Source: Bacillota bacterium (GTDB lineage: Bacteria > Bacillota > UBA4882 > UBA8346). From it: a DNA stretch of 64,000 nucleotides. The notes beneath the pieces are model-generated. The model was not told the origin of the DNA, searched no databases, and saw nothing but the letters and a program-made list of their open reading frames with translations. Positions 1 to 8,717 of the stretch are shown here, one piece after another; positions within the stretch are counted from its first letter, which is position 1; each line of letters starts with the position of its first letter. The stretch spans positions 310,001 through 374,000 of the forward strand of contig JAEYGI010000040.1 of assembly GCA_023402395.1 (NCBI GenBank), written 5' to 3'. Made by a program: the position numbers and the translations under genes.

Positions 1-2
1 AA

Positions 3-323
3 GCGGGCCGGCTCGGGATTAGCGCGATCCCGGCTCACTGCCGCTCGAATTATCATCTTTTTTACATCATACTGGAGGACGGGCGTCACCGGGATGCGGT
101 GAAACGGCGATTGGAGGAGCGGGGCATCGGCACCGCTTCACATTATGTGCCTCTGCACAGTTCGCCGATGGGACGGCGCCTGGGGTACGCGCCCGGTGAT
201 CTGCCACTCACCGAGGGGCTTAGCGAAAGATTATTACGGCTTCCGCTCTGGACAGGGATGAGCTCCTCCGAAGTCGAATATGTTATCGAGCAATTAAAGA
301 CAGTGCTGCGGCAATACGCTTAG
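3..323 (+). CDS. dTDP-4-amino-4,6-dideoxygalactose transaminase, C-terminal part (WecE/RffA-like)
   Basis: The frame is open from the left edge, so only about the last 106 residues are visible. It ends in a DegT/DnrJ/EryC1/StrS aminotransferase tail: NYHLFYIIL, then HYVPLHSSPMG, then SERLLRLPLW. That order matches the C-terminus of WecE/RffA, a PLP enzyme that transaminates a dTDP-4-keto-6-deoxyhexose for surface polysaccharide synthesis. The glycosyltransferase begins 9 bp downstream, which supports an operon for a surface glycan. Substrate is inferred from family resemblance only; the PLP lysine lies outside the window. Confidence 0.8.
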   Translation, partial: AGRLGISAIPAHCRSNYHLFYIILEDGRHRDAVKRRLEERGIGTASHYVPLHSSPMGRRLGYAPGDLPLTEGLSERLLRLPLWTGMSSSEVEYVIEQLKTVLRQYA

Positions 324-332
324 GAGTCAATC

Positions 333-1070
333 ATGGCGGGTTCGGTATCGGTAATCGTTCCGGTCTATAACAGCGAAGCCTCCCTGGAGGAATTATACCG
401 GCGGTTGGCTGCCGTCCTGAAAAGCATCTGCAAGGACGCTTATGAGATTATTCTGGTCGATGACGCCAGTCGGGACCGGAGTGCTGTGATTATGGGGGAA
501 ATCCGCGACCGGGACCCCAAGGTCAAAATCATCGGCCTTGTTCGGAACTTCGGCCAGCAGAACGCCTTGTTCTGCGGGTTTCATTTCGCCGGGGGCGACT
601 ATTTGATCACGCTGGATGACGACCTTCAGCATCCGCCGGAGGAGATCCCCACGTTACTGGCGAAGCTGGCTGAAGGATACGATGCGGTCTTCGGGATCCC
701 TTCGGCGAAGCGGCATGCGTTCCACCGAAATCTCGGCTCGCGGCTGATCGGCATACTGCTGAGCTTGATTGGGGGGAAACCATGGGGAATCCAAGTCAGC
801 AGCTTCCGGGCGCTGCGTCGGCCGGTCGTCGCCGAAATGCTTAAGGAAAGACGGGCCTTCATTTATCTGGCGCCTTTGATCTTCCGCGCGACCCGCCGGG
901 TCGCCATGGTTTATGTCCGGCACGAACCCCGGAAACACGGCCGCTCCAATTACCGGATCGCCAAGTTGATCGGCCTTGGCGTCAAATTGTTCGTCAATTA
1001 TTCGGTCCTCGCCCGGTGGTTTCCAGCGGGCAACCGGCCTCAGTACGAGATCCGGGAAATTCGACAATAA
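333..1070 (+). CDS. Family 2 glycosyltransferase, ArnC/DPM1-like
   Basis: A 245-residue GT-A fold enzyme. It opens with VIVPVYNSEASLEELYRRL, has the nucleotide-sugar motif DDASRD near residue 45, RNFGQQNALFCGF near 75, and the metal-binding LDDDLQHPPEE near 92-102. These are typical of polyprenyl-phosphate glycosyltransferases such as ArnC and dolichyl-phosphate mannose synthase. It is shorter than ArnC (about 320 residues) and shows only a weakly hydrophobic tail, not the usual two C-terminal membrane helices, so it may be soluble or peripheral. AGGAG precedes the ATG. It lies between a sugar transaminase and an ATP-grasp enzyme; the sugar donor is unknown. Confidence 0.85.
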   Translation: MAGSVSVIVPVYNSEASLEELYRRLAAVLKSICKDAYEIILVDDASRDRSAVIMGEIRDRDPKVKIIGLVRNFGQQNALFCGFHFAGGDYLITLDDDLQHPPEEIPTLLAKLAEGYDAVFGIPSAKRHAFHRNLGSRLIGILLSLIGGKPWGIQVSSFRALRRPVVAEMLKERRAFIYLAPLIFRATRRVAMVYVRHEPRKHGRSNYRIAKLIGLGVKLFVNYSVLARWFPAGNRPQYEIREIRQ

Positions 1071-1091
1071 GAAAGCGACAGGGAAGCGACG

Positions 1092-2324
1092 ATGAAACTG
1101 TTAATCTTAGGCGCCAGCAATCTGCAATTGAACGCGATCCGCCGGGCCAAGGCCGCCAGACATATCGTGATCGTCTCCGATTATTACCCTGACCCGCCCG
1201 GCAAGGCGTACGCCGATTGTCACGAGCAAGTCAGCACCTTCGATGCCGAGGCCAATATCGCGGTCGCCGCTAAACACGGCGTGGACGGAGTGATGACGCT
1301 CGGCACCGATCAGCCGGTGCTGACGGTGGCCCGGGTGGCGGAGGCGTTGCGCCTTCCGGCCTTGATTGACGTCCCCACCGCTCTGGCCGTCACCCATAAG
1401 AAAATCATGAAGCAGGGGTTCCAGGACGCCGGGATTCCCACGGTCAATTACCGGTTGCTGCGGGAGGATTTTCACGACCGGGAGCTGGAAGGGCTCGGAT
1501 TTCCGGTGGTGGTCAAGCCTCTGGACAGCCAGGGGCAACGGGGAGTCTACAAGCTGGAATCGATCGCCGCCATCCGGGAGGTTTTCCGGGATGTTCTCGC
1601 CTTTTCGCGGGAGAGCGAGATTTTGGCCGAAGAGTATTATCCGAGCGATGAGATCACCGTCAGCGGCTGGGTGACTGCGGGAGAAGCACGCCTAATCGCG
1701 GTGGTGGACCGGATCTCTCTCGTCAATAAACGGCATATCGGCATCTGTATCGCCCATCACTTTCCATCGCGGCATCTTCCGGCCCGCTATCCGGAGATTC
1801 TGGAGTTATCCCGGCGGATTGTGGTTGCTTTCGGTATCGGCGACGGCCCGATCTATTTTCAGATGCTGATTGGCGGGGATGGCATCAAAATCAATGAGAT
1901 TGCCTGCCGCATCGGCGGAGCCTATGAAGATATCTATCTGGAACGGGCTACCGGCATTGACCCGTTGGGAATGCTGATTGAGGCCAGTTTGGGCGGGACG
2001 CCGGATTGCCGGGCGTTACGCAATTTCCAATTGTTGCAATGCCAAAAGAAGTTATCGGTGGAACTCTTTTTCAGCGATCCTTGCCAAGTGGCGTCGCTCA
2101 CCGATATCGACCGGCTGTCGCGACTGCCCGGAGTGGTGAAGGCCGGTTATAACCTCAAACCCGGCGACCGGGTCGGGGCGATTGTCAATGCCACCGGCCG
2201 GGCCGGCTTTATGATCATTGAGGGCGAATCCGATCGGGAGCTGCGGGAGCGGATCGAGCGGGCCTACAGCGAGTTGTCCATCTATGATAACTCCGGGATC
2301 AACCGGCTGCGCCGGTTCCAGTGA
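1092..2324 (+). CDS. ATP-grasp domain protein (carboxylate-amine/thiol ligase type)
   Basis: A 410-residue protein with an N-terminal nucleotide-like fold (LLILGASNLQLNAIRRAK), a KKIMKQGFQDAGIPTVNY segment near residue 105, GFPVVVKPLDSQGQRGV near 140 (ATP-binding lysine and glycine-rich loop), EEYYPSDEITVSGW near 180, and the metal-binding end INEIACRIGGAYED near 268. This is the PurK/CarB-like ATP-grasp architecture. Family members join a carboxylate to an amine or thiol through an acyl phosphate. Its place 21 bp after the glycosyltransferase suggests modification of a sugar or surface molecule, but the substrate cannot be read from sequence. Confidence 0.8.
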   Translation: MKLLILGASNLQLNAIRRAKAARHIVIVSDYYPDPPGKAYADCHEQVSTFDAEANIAVAAKHGVDGVMTLGTDQPVLTVARVAEALRLPALIDVPTALAVTHKKIMKQGFQDAGIPTVNYRLLREDFHDRELEGLGFPVVVKPLDSQGQRGVYKLESIAAIREVFRDVLAFSRESEILAEEYYPSDEITVSGWVTAGEARLIAVVDRISLVNKRHIGICIAHHFPSRHLPARYPEILELSRRIVVAFGIGDGPIYFQMLIGGDGIKINEIACRIGGAYEDIYLERATGIDPLGMLIEASLGGTPDCRALRNFQLLQCQKKLSVELFFSDPCQVASLTDIDRLSRLPGVVKAGYNLKPGDRVGAIVNATGRAGFMIIEGESDRELRERIERAYSELSIYDNSGINRLRRFQ

Positions 2325-2336
2325 AACGATAAGGGG

Positions 2337-3323
2337 ATGAATCGGATGAAGAGGTTTTTCAGGCTGCTCTTGACCGGAATGGTGACGCTGGCGCTGATCC
2401 AGGCGATCGGCTTGGCCGCCGGAAGGGAGGCGGGGAAAGAATCGCGAATCGCTATCGCCGAACAGTACGGGTTGGCCTACGCGCCGCTGCAGATCATGAA
2501 AGAACGGAAGTTGTTGGAGAAAACCATTCCCGGACTGCGGGTGGAATGGCAACAATTAAATAATACGGCGGCGGTCCGCGAAGCGATGCTGGCCGGGCGG
2601 GTGGACGCCGGGTTTATCGCCATTCCGCCGTTTTTGATCGGCTGGGACAAGGGGATGGCTTGGAAGATCGCCGCCGGGTTGTCGGAGAGCCCGGTGGGAC
2701 TGGTCACTTGGAAAAGGGAGATCCGAACCCTCAAAGATCTGAGTCGCGAAGACCGGATCGCCGTTCCCCAACCCGGCAGCGTTCAGCATATTTTGTTGGC
2801 CATGGCTTGCGAGCGGGAGTTCGGCGACGCCAAAAAGCTGGACAATCAATTGATCACACTGGCCCATCCGGACGGGATGGCGGCGTTGCTGGCCCGCAAG
2901 GAGATCACCGCTCATTTCACGGCGCCGCCGTATCTCTTCAAAGAGCTGGAACAACCGGGGATGCGGCAAATCCTGGACGGAAACGTCGCCTTCGGCGGAG
3001 CGTACACGTTTATTGTCGGCGTCACCACGGCGCAATTTCACGATCAGAACCCCAGGATCTATCGGGCGTTCCTCGATGCGCTCCGGGAAGCCGTCGCCTA
3101 TATCCGGAACCATCCGGACCAAACCGCGGCGCTGCTCGCGGCCGAGTATCAGATCCCTGAGGCGGAGTTGCGCCGGTATCTTAAACAGCCCGGCATGGTT
3201 TATACCACCGAAATTAAGGGGCTCGATCAATTCGCGGCCTTTTTGAAGCGGAACGGCTACATCAGCCGCCTGCCGCAATCGCCGGCGGAGATCCGCTGGG
3301 AAAACGGTGAGACCCGGAAATGA
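2337..3323 (+). CDS. ABC transporter substrate-binding protein, NMT1/SsuA family
   Basis: A 328-residue exported protein with a signal peptide (basic start MNRMKRFFRLL, then a hydrophobic stretch to LAAG). The mature part carries YGLAYAPLQIMKERK near 42, characteristic of nitrate/sulfonate/taurine/thiamine-precursor binding proteins, and LLARKEITAHFTAPP near 185. It captures a small organic ligand outside the inner membrane and delivers it to the permease, whose start overlaps this stop by 4 bp. The ATG at 2346 is an alternative start. Ligand type is not predictable. Confidence 0.85.
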   Translation: MNRMKRFFRLLLTGMVTLALIQAIGLAAGREAGKESRIAIAEQYGLAYAPLQIMKERKLLEKTIPGLRVEWQQLNNTAAVREAMLAGRVDAGFIAIPPFLIGWDKGMAWKIAAGLSESPVGLVTWKREIRTLKDLSREDRIAVPQPGSVQHILLAMACEREFGDAKKLDNQLITLAHPDGMAALLARKEITAHFTAPPYLFKELEQPGMRQILDGNVAFGGAYTFIVGVTTAQFHDQNPRIYRAFLDALREAVAYIRNHPDQTAALLAAEYQIPEAELRRYLKQPGMVYTTEIKGLDQFAAFLKRNGYISRLPQSPAEIRWENGETRK

Positions 3324-4105
3324 AGCCGAATCGGTGGGAAAACCGCTTGCTGCGCCGCCTGGCCTGGATCGCCGCGTTGGGAATCGCCTGGCAGTTGACG
3401 GCGGCCTTCGGAAAGGTCAACCCGGCCCTGCTCCCTCCGCCCCGGGCGGTTTGGCAGGCGCTGGCCGCTGCCTGGGACTCCGGAGAGATGATCCGGGCGA
3501 TCGTTTTGTCCCTGTGGCTGATCGGGAAGGGCTTGCTGATCGGGACCGCCGCCGCTTTGCTCCTGGCTACGCTGGGTATGACCCACCGCCTCGCCTATTC
3601 GCTAGTAGATACTATGACCGCTTTGGCGCATCCGCTGCCGGGCATCGCTATGCTGCCGGTGATCATTCTCTGGCTTGGCACCGGAAGCGACGCCGTGGTC
3701 TTTATCATTGTCCATTCGGTGGTCTGGCCCCTGGTGCTAAATCTGTTGACTGGGTTCCGGTCGATTCCCAGGATCTATCGGGAGATCGGACAAAACCTGG
3801 GGCTGGACCCGGCTCGGAGCACCGGTTTTATTTTGATCCCCGCCTCCTTCCCTTATCTGCTGGCCGGGTTGAAGATCGGCTGGGCCCGCGCCTGGCGAGC
3901 CTTGATCAGCGCCGAGATGATCTTCGGCGCGGTCGGTGGGGAAGGGGGCCTGGGCTGGTTCATTTTTAAACGCCGGGTTTTCATGGATACGGCTGGGATC
4001 TTCGCCGGAATGCTGATCATCGTGCTCATTGGACTCCTGGTCGAAGACTTGTTCTTCGAAAGCCTGGAACAAAACACCGTCAAACGCTGGGGAATGACCG
4101 TATAG
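3320..4105 (+). CDS. ABC transporter permease, SsuC/TauC type
   Basis: A 261-residue BPD_transp_1 permease with about six hydrophobic segments. The coupling region is PASFPYLLAGLKIGWARAWRA near 173-193, and GGEGGLGWFIF follows near 207, as in SsuC, TauC and ThiX-type permeases. It forms the membrane channel for the binding protein upstream. ATGA overlap with that gene implies translational coupling, and the ATPase gene starts 18 bp downstream, giving a complete import operon. Confidence 0.88.
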   Translation: MKPNRWENRLLRRLAWIAALGIAWQLTAAFGKVNPALLPPPRAVWQALAAAWDSGEMIRAIVLSLWLIGKGLLIGTAAALLLATLGMTHRLAYSLVDTMTALAHPLPGIAMLPVIILWLGTGSDAVVFIIVHSVVWPLVLNLLTGFRSIPRIYREIGQNLGLDPARSTGFILIPASFPYLLAGLKIGWARAWRALISAEMIFGAVGGEGGLGWFIFKRRVFMDTAGIFAGMLIIVLIGLLVEDLFFESLEQNTVKRWGMTV

Positions 4106-4123
4106 GAGCCGGAGGAGATCGAG

Positions 4124-4867
4124 TTGCTGCTGGAATTGGACAGGGTGTCAAAATCCTATGGAGATTTATTGGTGCTGGATGGGATCAGCCTTGCCGTTCC
4201 GCGCGGCGAATTTTTGTGCCTGCTGGGGCCCTCCGGTTCGGGGAAGTCGACCTTGCTCCGGTTAATGGCCGGATTTGAGGCCCCAGACGACGGCGCGATC
4301 ATCCATGACGGCCGCGTCATCACCGGAGCGGATCCCCGGCGGATGATGATCTTCCAGGATTTCAACCAGTTGTTCCCCTGGAAAACCGTTCGCGGCAACG
4401 TCCTTCTTCCTCTGAAAATGAAAAAGGGCGGGGGTTCGGGACGGGAGCGGCGGGCCATTGCGGAGCGGTACCTGGCTATGGTCCAACTGGACGAGTACGG
4501 CGCCTATTATCCGCATCAGCTCTCCGGCGGGATGAAGCAAAAGGCGGCCATCGCCAGGGCGCTGGCCCTGGAGCCGGAAGTGTTACTGATGGATGAGCCG
4601 TTCGGCAGCCTGGACGCGCAGACCCGGGAGACCTTGCAGCGAAACCTAATTGAGGTCTGGGCCGGAACCGGGGTGACCGTGGTCTTTGTCACTCATGACA
4701 TTCATGAGGCGATTTTGCTGGCGGACCGAATTGTGGTGCTGGCCAAGGCCGGTCGGGGCATCAAGGCGATTCTCCCTAACCCGTTGACCCGGCCGCGCTT
4801 TCCCGATGGACCGGGATTCGCGGCCTTATGGCGGGAAGTTCACGGCCGGCTCGATCCGTTGGATTGA
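4124..4867 (+). CDS. ABC transporter ATP-binding protein, SsuB/TauB type
   Basis: A 247-residue ATPase. Walker A is GPSGSGKST near residue 36, the Q-loop is FQDFNQLFPWKTV near 77-89, the signature is LSGGMKQKAAIARAL near 135, Walker B is VLLMDEPFGSLD near 157, and the switch histidine is in THDIHEA. It powers the importer encoded by the two preceding genes. The start is TTG at 4124, chosen because GGAGGAG lies just upstream at good spacing. The 3' end overlaps the convergent minus-strand gene by 28 bp. Confidence 0.9.
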   Translation: MLLELDRVSKSYGDLLVLDGISLAVPRGEFLCLLGPSGSGKSTLLRLMAGFEAPDDGAIIHDGRVITGADPRRMMIFQDFNQLFPWKTVRGNVLLPLKMKKGGGSGRERRAIAERYLAMVQLDEYGAYYPHQLSGGMKQKAAIARALALEPEVLLMDEPFGSLDAQTRETLQRNLIEVWAGTGVTVVFVTHDIHEAILLADRIVVLAKAGRGIKAILPNPLTRPRFPDGPGFAALWREVHGRLDPLD

Positions 4868-6456
4868 GCTTCTTTTTTGGGATCTCCCGGCCGAACCCGG
4901 TAGATGTTGACCTGCCAGTTCCGGCGGCCAACATATTCGCCGATTTCAACTCCGAAGCCGGGAGCGGCGAACCGGGCCACCGGCCGGCAACGCTCGTTTA
5001 GAAACCGCCGTAATTCCGGATAATAGAACGGCTGGCCGTATACGCCGTTCCAGAGCGGCCGGGTCCGGTAGATTAAGTCAAGTCCTTCGGGAATGATTAG
5101 ATATTCGATTCCCCGGGTTTCGACATAGCCGGCAACGGTCAGTCCGTGCTTGCGTAAGTACGACAAGTTGCGGAAATCAAGCAATTTTCCGGAGTGAAAC
5201 CCGAAGTCCGCATTGATACTGGACAGAACCTTCCGGTCCGCTCCGACCGCGGCTCCGATCTGGCGCAAATAGGATGAGTAGTCGTAGCGCAGATACGGAG
5301 CGATATTGCCGACCGTATTTCCGAGGAGCGCGCCCGCCAGAATCAGCAGCGCCCATTTCCGGGCCACAGCCGGACACCGCATCAGTAGCATGGTGGTCAG
5401 TAGATAAAAGAAAGGGAAGAGAAAGATCACGCAGGTGGCATTGAACCGGCCGATGCCGAGAAGAACGGCGTTGACGGCGACAATGGCCGCCACGGGCCAG
5501 ACCCATTGCGGCCGGTCCAGACATCTTGGCTTAACCAAATATGCCAGGGACGCGAGGAAGACCAGGCCGAACAGGATCAACTCCAATTCAAGCCGGGGCA
5601 AGAGGTAGGTCCCGCCCTTGCGCAGCCAGAGATTTCGATAAAACTCGGCCAGCCGTTCGAAGCGGACGGGGAGCGGATCCAGGACATGAAACTGCCGCGC
5701 GCCGTGGGATAAGTAATTGGGGAGAAACTCCGGGTCCAATTGATAGCTGGCCGCGATCAGCAGGCCCATTCCCAAGGCCCAGGCGGCCCCAAACCCAAGC
5801 AGGTTTCGGAATTTCAGGGGCGGTTGGGCGGAGTCGGCGTCGCGGCCGGTTAGCAGCGTCAGATAAATCCCCGCCATTACCAGTCCGATGATCAGGCCGT
5901 TGGGATGAATGCCGGGACTGAGCCCGGCCAGGGCTCCCAGGATCAGATCATGTCGCAGCCGGTGGGGATGGAGATTCCGAAATAAATAATAGAGTTCGTA
6001 GACCATCACCAGCAGTAAAAGAATCTCCTGCCGGCCGAAGTGGGCCGCGTGGATGAACTGAGCATCCAACCCCAGCAGGAGACAGGGAATCAGAGCCCAA
6101 GTTCGGGCCGGGAAGATCATCCGACCCAGACGGTACAGACAATAGAGGACGGCCAGTCCGGCGCCGAGCGACAGTAATCTCATGCTGAACAGAGTGTACC
6201 CGAAAAGATTCATGAAGACGATCTGCAGGCCGTGGAAGAACAAGCGCAACGCCTGCGGCTTTCGCGGCTTTAGATCAAAGCAGGGCTCGGTGGCGGCGGG
6301 ATTGTCGGTCAGGGCTATCTGCCGCGACAAACCGCTCAGCCAGGATTCGTCGGAATGCATCACCGGAAAACGGGTCAGCGTAAGCAGGTTGACCACAACG
6401 TAAAGAATGATCACCGCCATAATCAGGCCACGGACGCTACGATGGGTGTTATCCAT
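4840..6456 (-). CDS. Membrane glycosyltransferase, GT39/ArnT-like (PMT_2 superfamily)
   Basis: A 538-residue integral membrane protein with many hydrophobic segments. The first periplasmic loop carries MHSDESWLSG, where the acidic DE pair resembles the catalytic site of ArnT and protein mannosyltransferases, enzymes that move a sugar from a polyprenyl-phosphate donor to lipid or protein acceptors. The C-terminal third is a soluble domain ending VGRRNWQVNIYRVRPG. I use the ATG at 6456 (MDNTHRSVRGLIM) because GAGGG precedes it and the longer frame adds a non-membrane N-terminus. The donor could be made by the glycosyltransferase at 333, but that link is speculation. Confidence 0.8.
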   Translation of the reverse strand: MDNTHRSVRGLIMAVIILYVVVNLLTLTRFPVMHSDESWLSGLSRQIALTDNPAATEPCFDLKPRKPQALRLFFHGLQIVFMNLFGYTLFSMRLLSLGAGLAVLYCLYRLGRMIFPARTWALIPCLLLGLDAQFIHAAHFGRQEILLLLVMVYELYYLFRNLHPHRLRHDLILGALAGLSPGIHPNGLIIGLVMAGIYLTLLTGRDADSAQPPLKFRNLLGFGAAWALGMGLLIAASYQLDPEFLPNYLSHGARQFHVLDPLPVRFERLAEFYRNLWLRKGGTYLLPRLELELILFGLVFLASLAYLVKPRCLDRPQWVWPVAAIVAVNAVLLGIGRFNATCVIFLFPFFYLLTTMLLMRCPAVARKWALLILAGALLGNTVGNIAPYLRYDYSSYLRQIGAAVGADRKVLSSINADFGFHSGKLLDFRNLSYLRKHGLTVAGYVETRGIEYLIIPEGLDLIYRTRPLWNGVYGQPFYYPELRRFLNERCRPVARFAAPGFGVEIGEYVGRRNWQVNIYRVRPGDPKKEAQSNGSSRP

Positions 6457-6615
6457 GAATGGTACCCTCGGAATCGGATCATATATTTTTTGGTCAAGCG
6501 GTTCAATGATATGGCTCGGAAACCGAAATAACGGCTGAAGGTGATGGACAGCCGCATTCCGGCGCCGCCCATCTCCGCTCTGGAGCTCCAAATTGATGGG
6601 GAACTACTCTCCAAA

Positions 6616-6804
6616 TCAATTTAGTAACTGAATCATTTCATGCAGTAATTGAAAATGCAAGGGGAACCGTTCCCCTTGCATTTTCAATGAATAAATCGCC
6701 GGCTGCAGCCCGTGAACATCCTCATCAGGCAATTGTTCAAGCAGCATGAAACAATGCGACGGGATCAGTCCCGGATGAAATTTTACATTCCGTCTGTAAC
6801 TCAA
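6616..6804 (-). CDS. Possible 62-aa protein coupled to dapL
   Basis: An open frame of 62 codons whose TTG start overlaps the dapL stop (TTGA), as expected for translational coupling. Residues are reasonably mixed (FHPGLIPSHCFMLLEQLP). However, a near-perfect palindrome at 6648-6688 lies inside it, so the frame may simply run through a transcript-end hairpin. No family is recognised. Real but weak candidate. Confidence 0.3.
   Translation of the reverse strand: MSYRRNVKFHPGLIPSHCFMLLEQLPDEDVHGLQPAIYSLKMQGERFPLHFQLLHEMIQLLN
6648..6688. repeat. 41-bp near-perfect palindrome downstream of dapL
   Basis: Arms of 20 nt (6648-6667 and 6669-6688) are exact complements around one central base, read as TTGAAAATGCAAGGGGAAC on one side. 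The hairpin is very stable but no T-run follows on either strand, so it is more likely an mRNA 3'-end stabiliser or repeat element than a classical intrinsic terminator. Confidence 0.8.
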
Positions 6805-8033
6805 AGATCGAGACGTTGAATCCGTTCCATGGCCCGTTCGGTATTCTCCCGGCTGCCGAAGGCGGTCAACCGGAAATAGCCTTCGCCGCTAGGCCCGAAA
6901 CCGGCGCCCGGGGTTCCGACCACATTCACCTCGGCCAACAGTTTGTCGAAAAACTCCCAGGAAGTCAGGTGCTTCGGAGTTTTCAGCCAGATATAGGGGG
7001 CGTTGACGCCGCCGTAAACGGTGAAGCCCAGTTTCTTCAGTCCGTCCCGGATCAGAGCGGCATTGGTCATGTAATAATCGATGGTCTCCCGGATCTGTTT
7101 CCGGCCCGCTTCGGTATAGACGGCGGCGGCGCCAGCCTGAACCGGATAGGAGACACCGTTGAATTTGGTCGTTTGCCGCCGTAACCAGAGCTTGTTCAGA
7201 GAATGACCGTTGCCGGCGGCATCGTACGCCAGCACTTCCTTGGGAACGACCGTGAAAGCGCAGCGGGTGCCGGTGAACCCGGCCGTCTTGGAATAGCTGC
7301 GGAACTCGATAGCCACTTCCCGGGCGCCTTCTACCTCATAGATGCTGTGAGGAATGCCCTCTTCCTTGATATAGGCTTCATAGGCGGCGTCATAGAGAAT
7401 GATCGCCCGGTTGGCCCTGGCATAATCGACCCACGTCTTCAGTTCCGCCTTGCTCAGGGTCATTCCGGTGGGGTTATTGGGGAAGCAGAGATAGATCAGG
7501 TCGACTTTTGTTGTCGGGACCTGCGGTTTTAAGCCGTTCGCCTCGGTGCAAGGGAGATAGACAATCCGTTCGTAACGACCATCGGAACCGAGCTTACCCG
7601 CACGACCGGCCATGACATTGCTATCGACATAGACCGGGTAAACCGGGTCGGTCACGGCCACAATATTGTCGAGACCGAAGATCTCCTGGATGTTGCCTGT
7701 GTCACACTTGGCCCCGTCACTGACGAAGAGCTCATCAACCGTCAATGTAACGCCGAGCGGCCGGTATTCATGCTCGATGATCTTTTCAATCAAAAACTGA
7801 TACCCTTGCTCCGGACCGTAGCCCCGGAAAGATTGAGCCTGAGCCATTTCGGCGACGGCGTTTTGCAACCCATCAATCACCGCCGACGCCAGGGGCCGGG
7901 TAACGTCTCCGATGCCCAACCGGATAATATCGGCGGCGGGATGTTCGGATTTGTATTGATTGATGCGCCGGGCAATCTCCGAAAAGAGATAACTCCCGGG
8001 CAGTTGCAGGTAGTGCTCGTTAACCTTGGCCAT
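6801..8033 (-). CDS. dapL: LL-diaminopimelate aminotransferase
   Basis: A 410-residue class I/II PLP aminotransferase that converts tetrahydrodipicolinate directly to LL-diaminopimelate for lysine and peptidoglycan synthesis. Family signatures are LGIGDVTRPL near 39, YGPEQGYQFLIEKI near 72, VSDGAKCDTGN near 103, DPVYPVYVDSNVMAGR, CFPNNPTGM, and the PLP-lysine motif SYSKTAGFTGTR near 245-256. The start is the ATG at 8033 (MAKVNEHY), with GAAAGGACGG upstream; the longer open frame adds a basic tail absent in relatives. It stands alone apart from a possible coupled small ORF downstream. Confidence 0.95.
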   Translation of the reverse strand: MAKVNEHYLQLPGSYLFSEIARRINQYKSEHPAADIIRLGIGDVTRPLASAVIDGLQNAVAEMAQAQSFRGYGPEQGYQFLIEKIIEHEYRPLGVTLTVDELFVSDGAKCDTGNIQEIFGLDNIVAVTDPVYPVYVDSNVMAGRAGKLGSDGRYERIVYLPCTEANGLKPQVPTTKVDLIYLCFPNNPTGMTLSKAELKTWVDYARANRAIILYDAAYEAYIKEEGIPHSIYEVEGAREVAIEFRSYSKTAGFTGTRCAFTVVPKEVLAYDAAGNGHSLNKLWLRRQTTKFNGVSYPVQAGAAAVYTEAGRKQIRETIDYYMTNAALIRDGLKKLGFTVYGGVNAPYIWLKTPKHLTSWEFFDKLLAEVNVVGTPGAGFGPSGEGYFRLTAFGSRENTERAMERIQRLDL

Positions 8034-8243
8034 GCGCATCCGTCCTTTCACTTGTATGAAATATTTTTTGCTTATGATTCGCGATTTACGCACTGATCCC
8101 TTCCGGTCCGGATAAAACTTTGGTTACGCCTGCCACGGTTAGCAGTTATCGCGGGAATGTCCGGAGCGGAATCCCGTGCGTTTCGTTCCTGACGTTACCG
8201 GCAATCGGTCGGTAAAGGATAAGAATCGAAAGGATGAAAATCA

Positions 8244-8400
8244 ATGATAATCGGAATTGCGCTGCTTTTGATCGTTTTACGTTCCGATGTTGGGGCTGGT
8301 GGCCTTTACTCCTTATCTGACCCGCAAGACCGAACAATTTGGCGCGAGCATCCCGGCGGACTTATTTGACGATCTGGAAATCCGCCGGATCTGGGAAAGT
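8244..8400 (+). pseudogene. Remnant of a small SdpI/DUF5808-type membrane-protein gene
   Basis: From the ATG at 8244 (AAAGGA upstream) the frame reads MIIGIALLLIVL. A one-base shift near 8280 then moves it to LVAFTPYLTRKTEQFGASIP and on to about residue RRIWESTF near 8400. Hydrophobic start plus P-Y-x-T-R-K-T-x-x-F-G-x-x-P is typical of short DUF1648/SdpI-neighbour membrane proteins. The downstream codons lose all resemblance. I read this as a frameshifted and truncated gene, not two small ORFs. Confidence 0.55.
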
Positions 8401-8717
8401 ACTTTTTCTTTTCTTGGCTTCCTTTTGACAAGGGGTAAGCAGGAGGGCGTGCCACGAGTGGCCAGAAACATTGCTACATAAATCTGGCGTTCGCATATGT
8501 AAATTAATGGTATCTCGTCGGCGTTTTTCAAACGTTCGACCGACAATTCCATTGAAACGACGGACACTTCTTTTCAAACCATTGATTCTTCGGCAAATTT
8601 GTTTTAAACTTGTGTCAAATCTTGGTTTCAATTAAGTTAAGAATTGAACAGCCCTATTAGATATGAGCCAGTAAAGAGAGGTATATACAGCTTATTGGGG
8701 GAGGAGGAACTTAAATT
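8401..8717. other. Intergenic region upstream of the AraC-type gene
   Basis: About 317 bp with no convincing gene. It holds an inverted repeat TTCAATT-8 nt-AATTGAA at 8627-8648, placed where an operator for the AraC-family gene could sit, and a ribosome site GGGGAGGAGGAAC just before 8718. No sigma-70-type promoter stands out. Confidence 0.5.
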
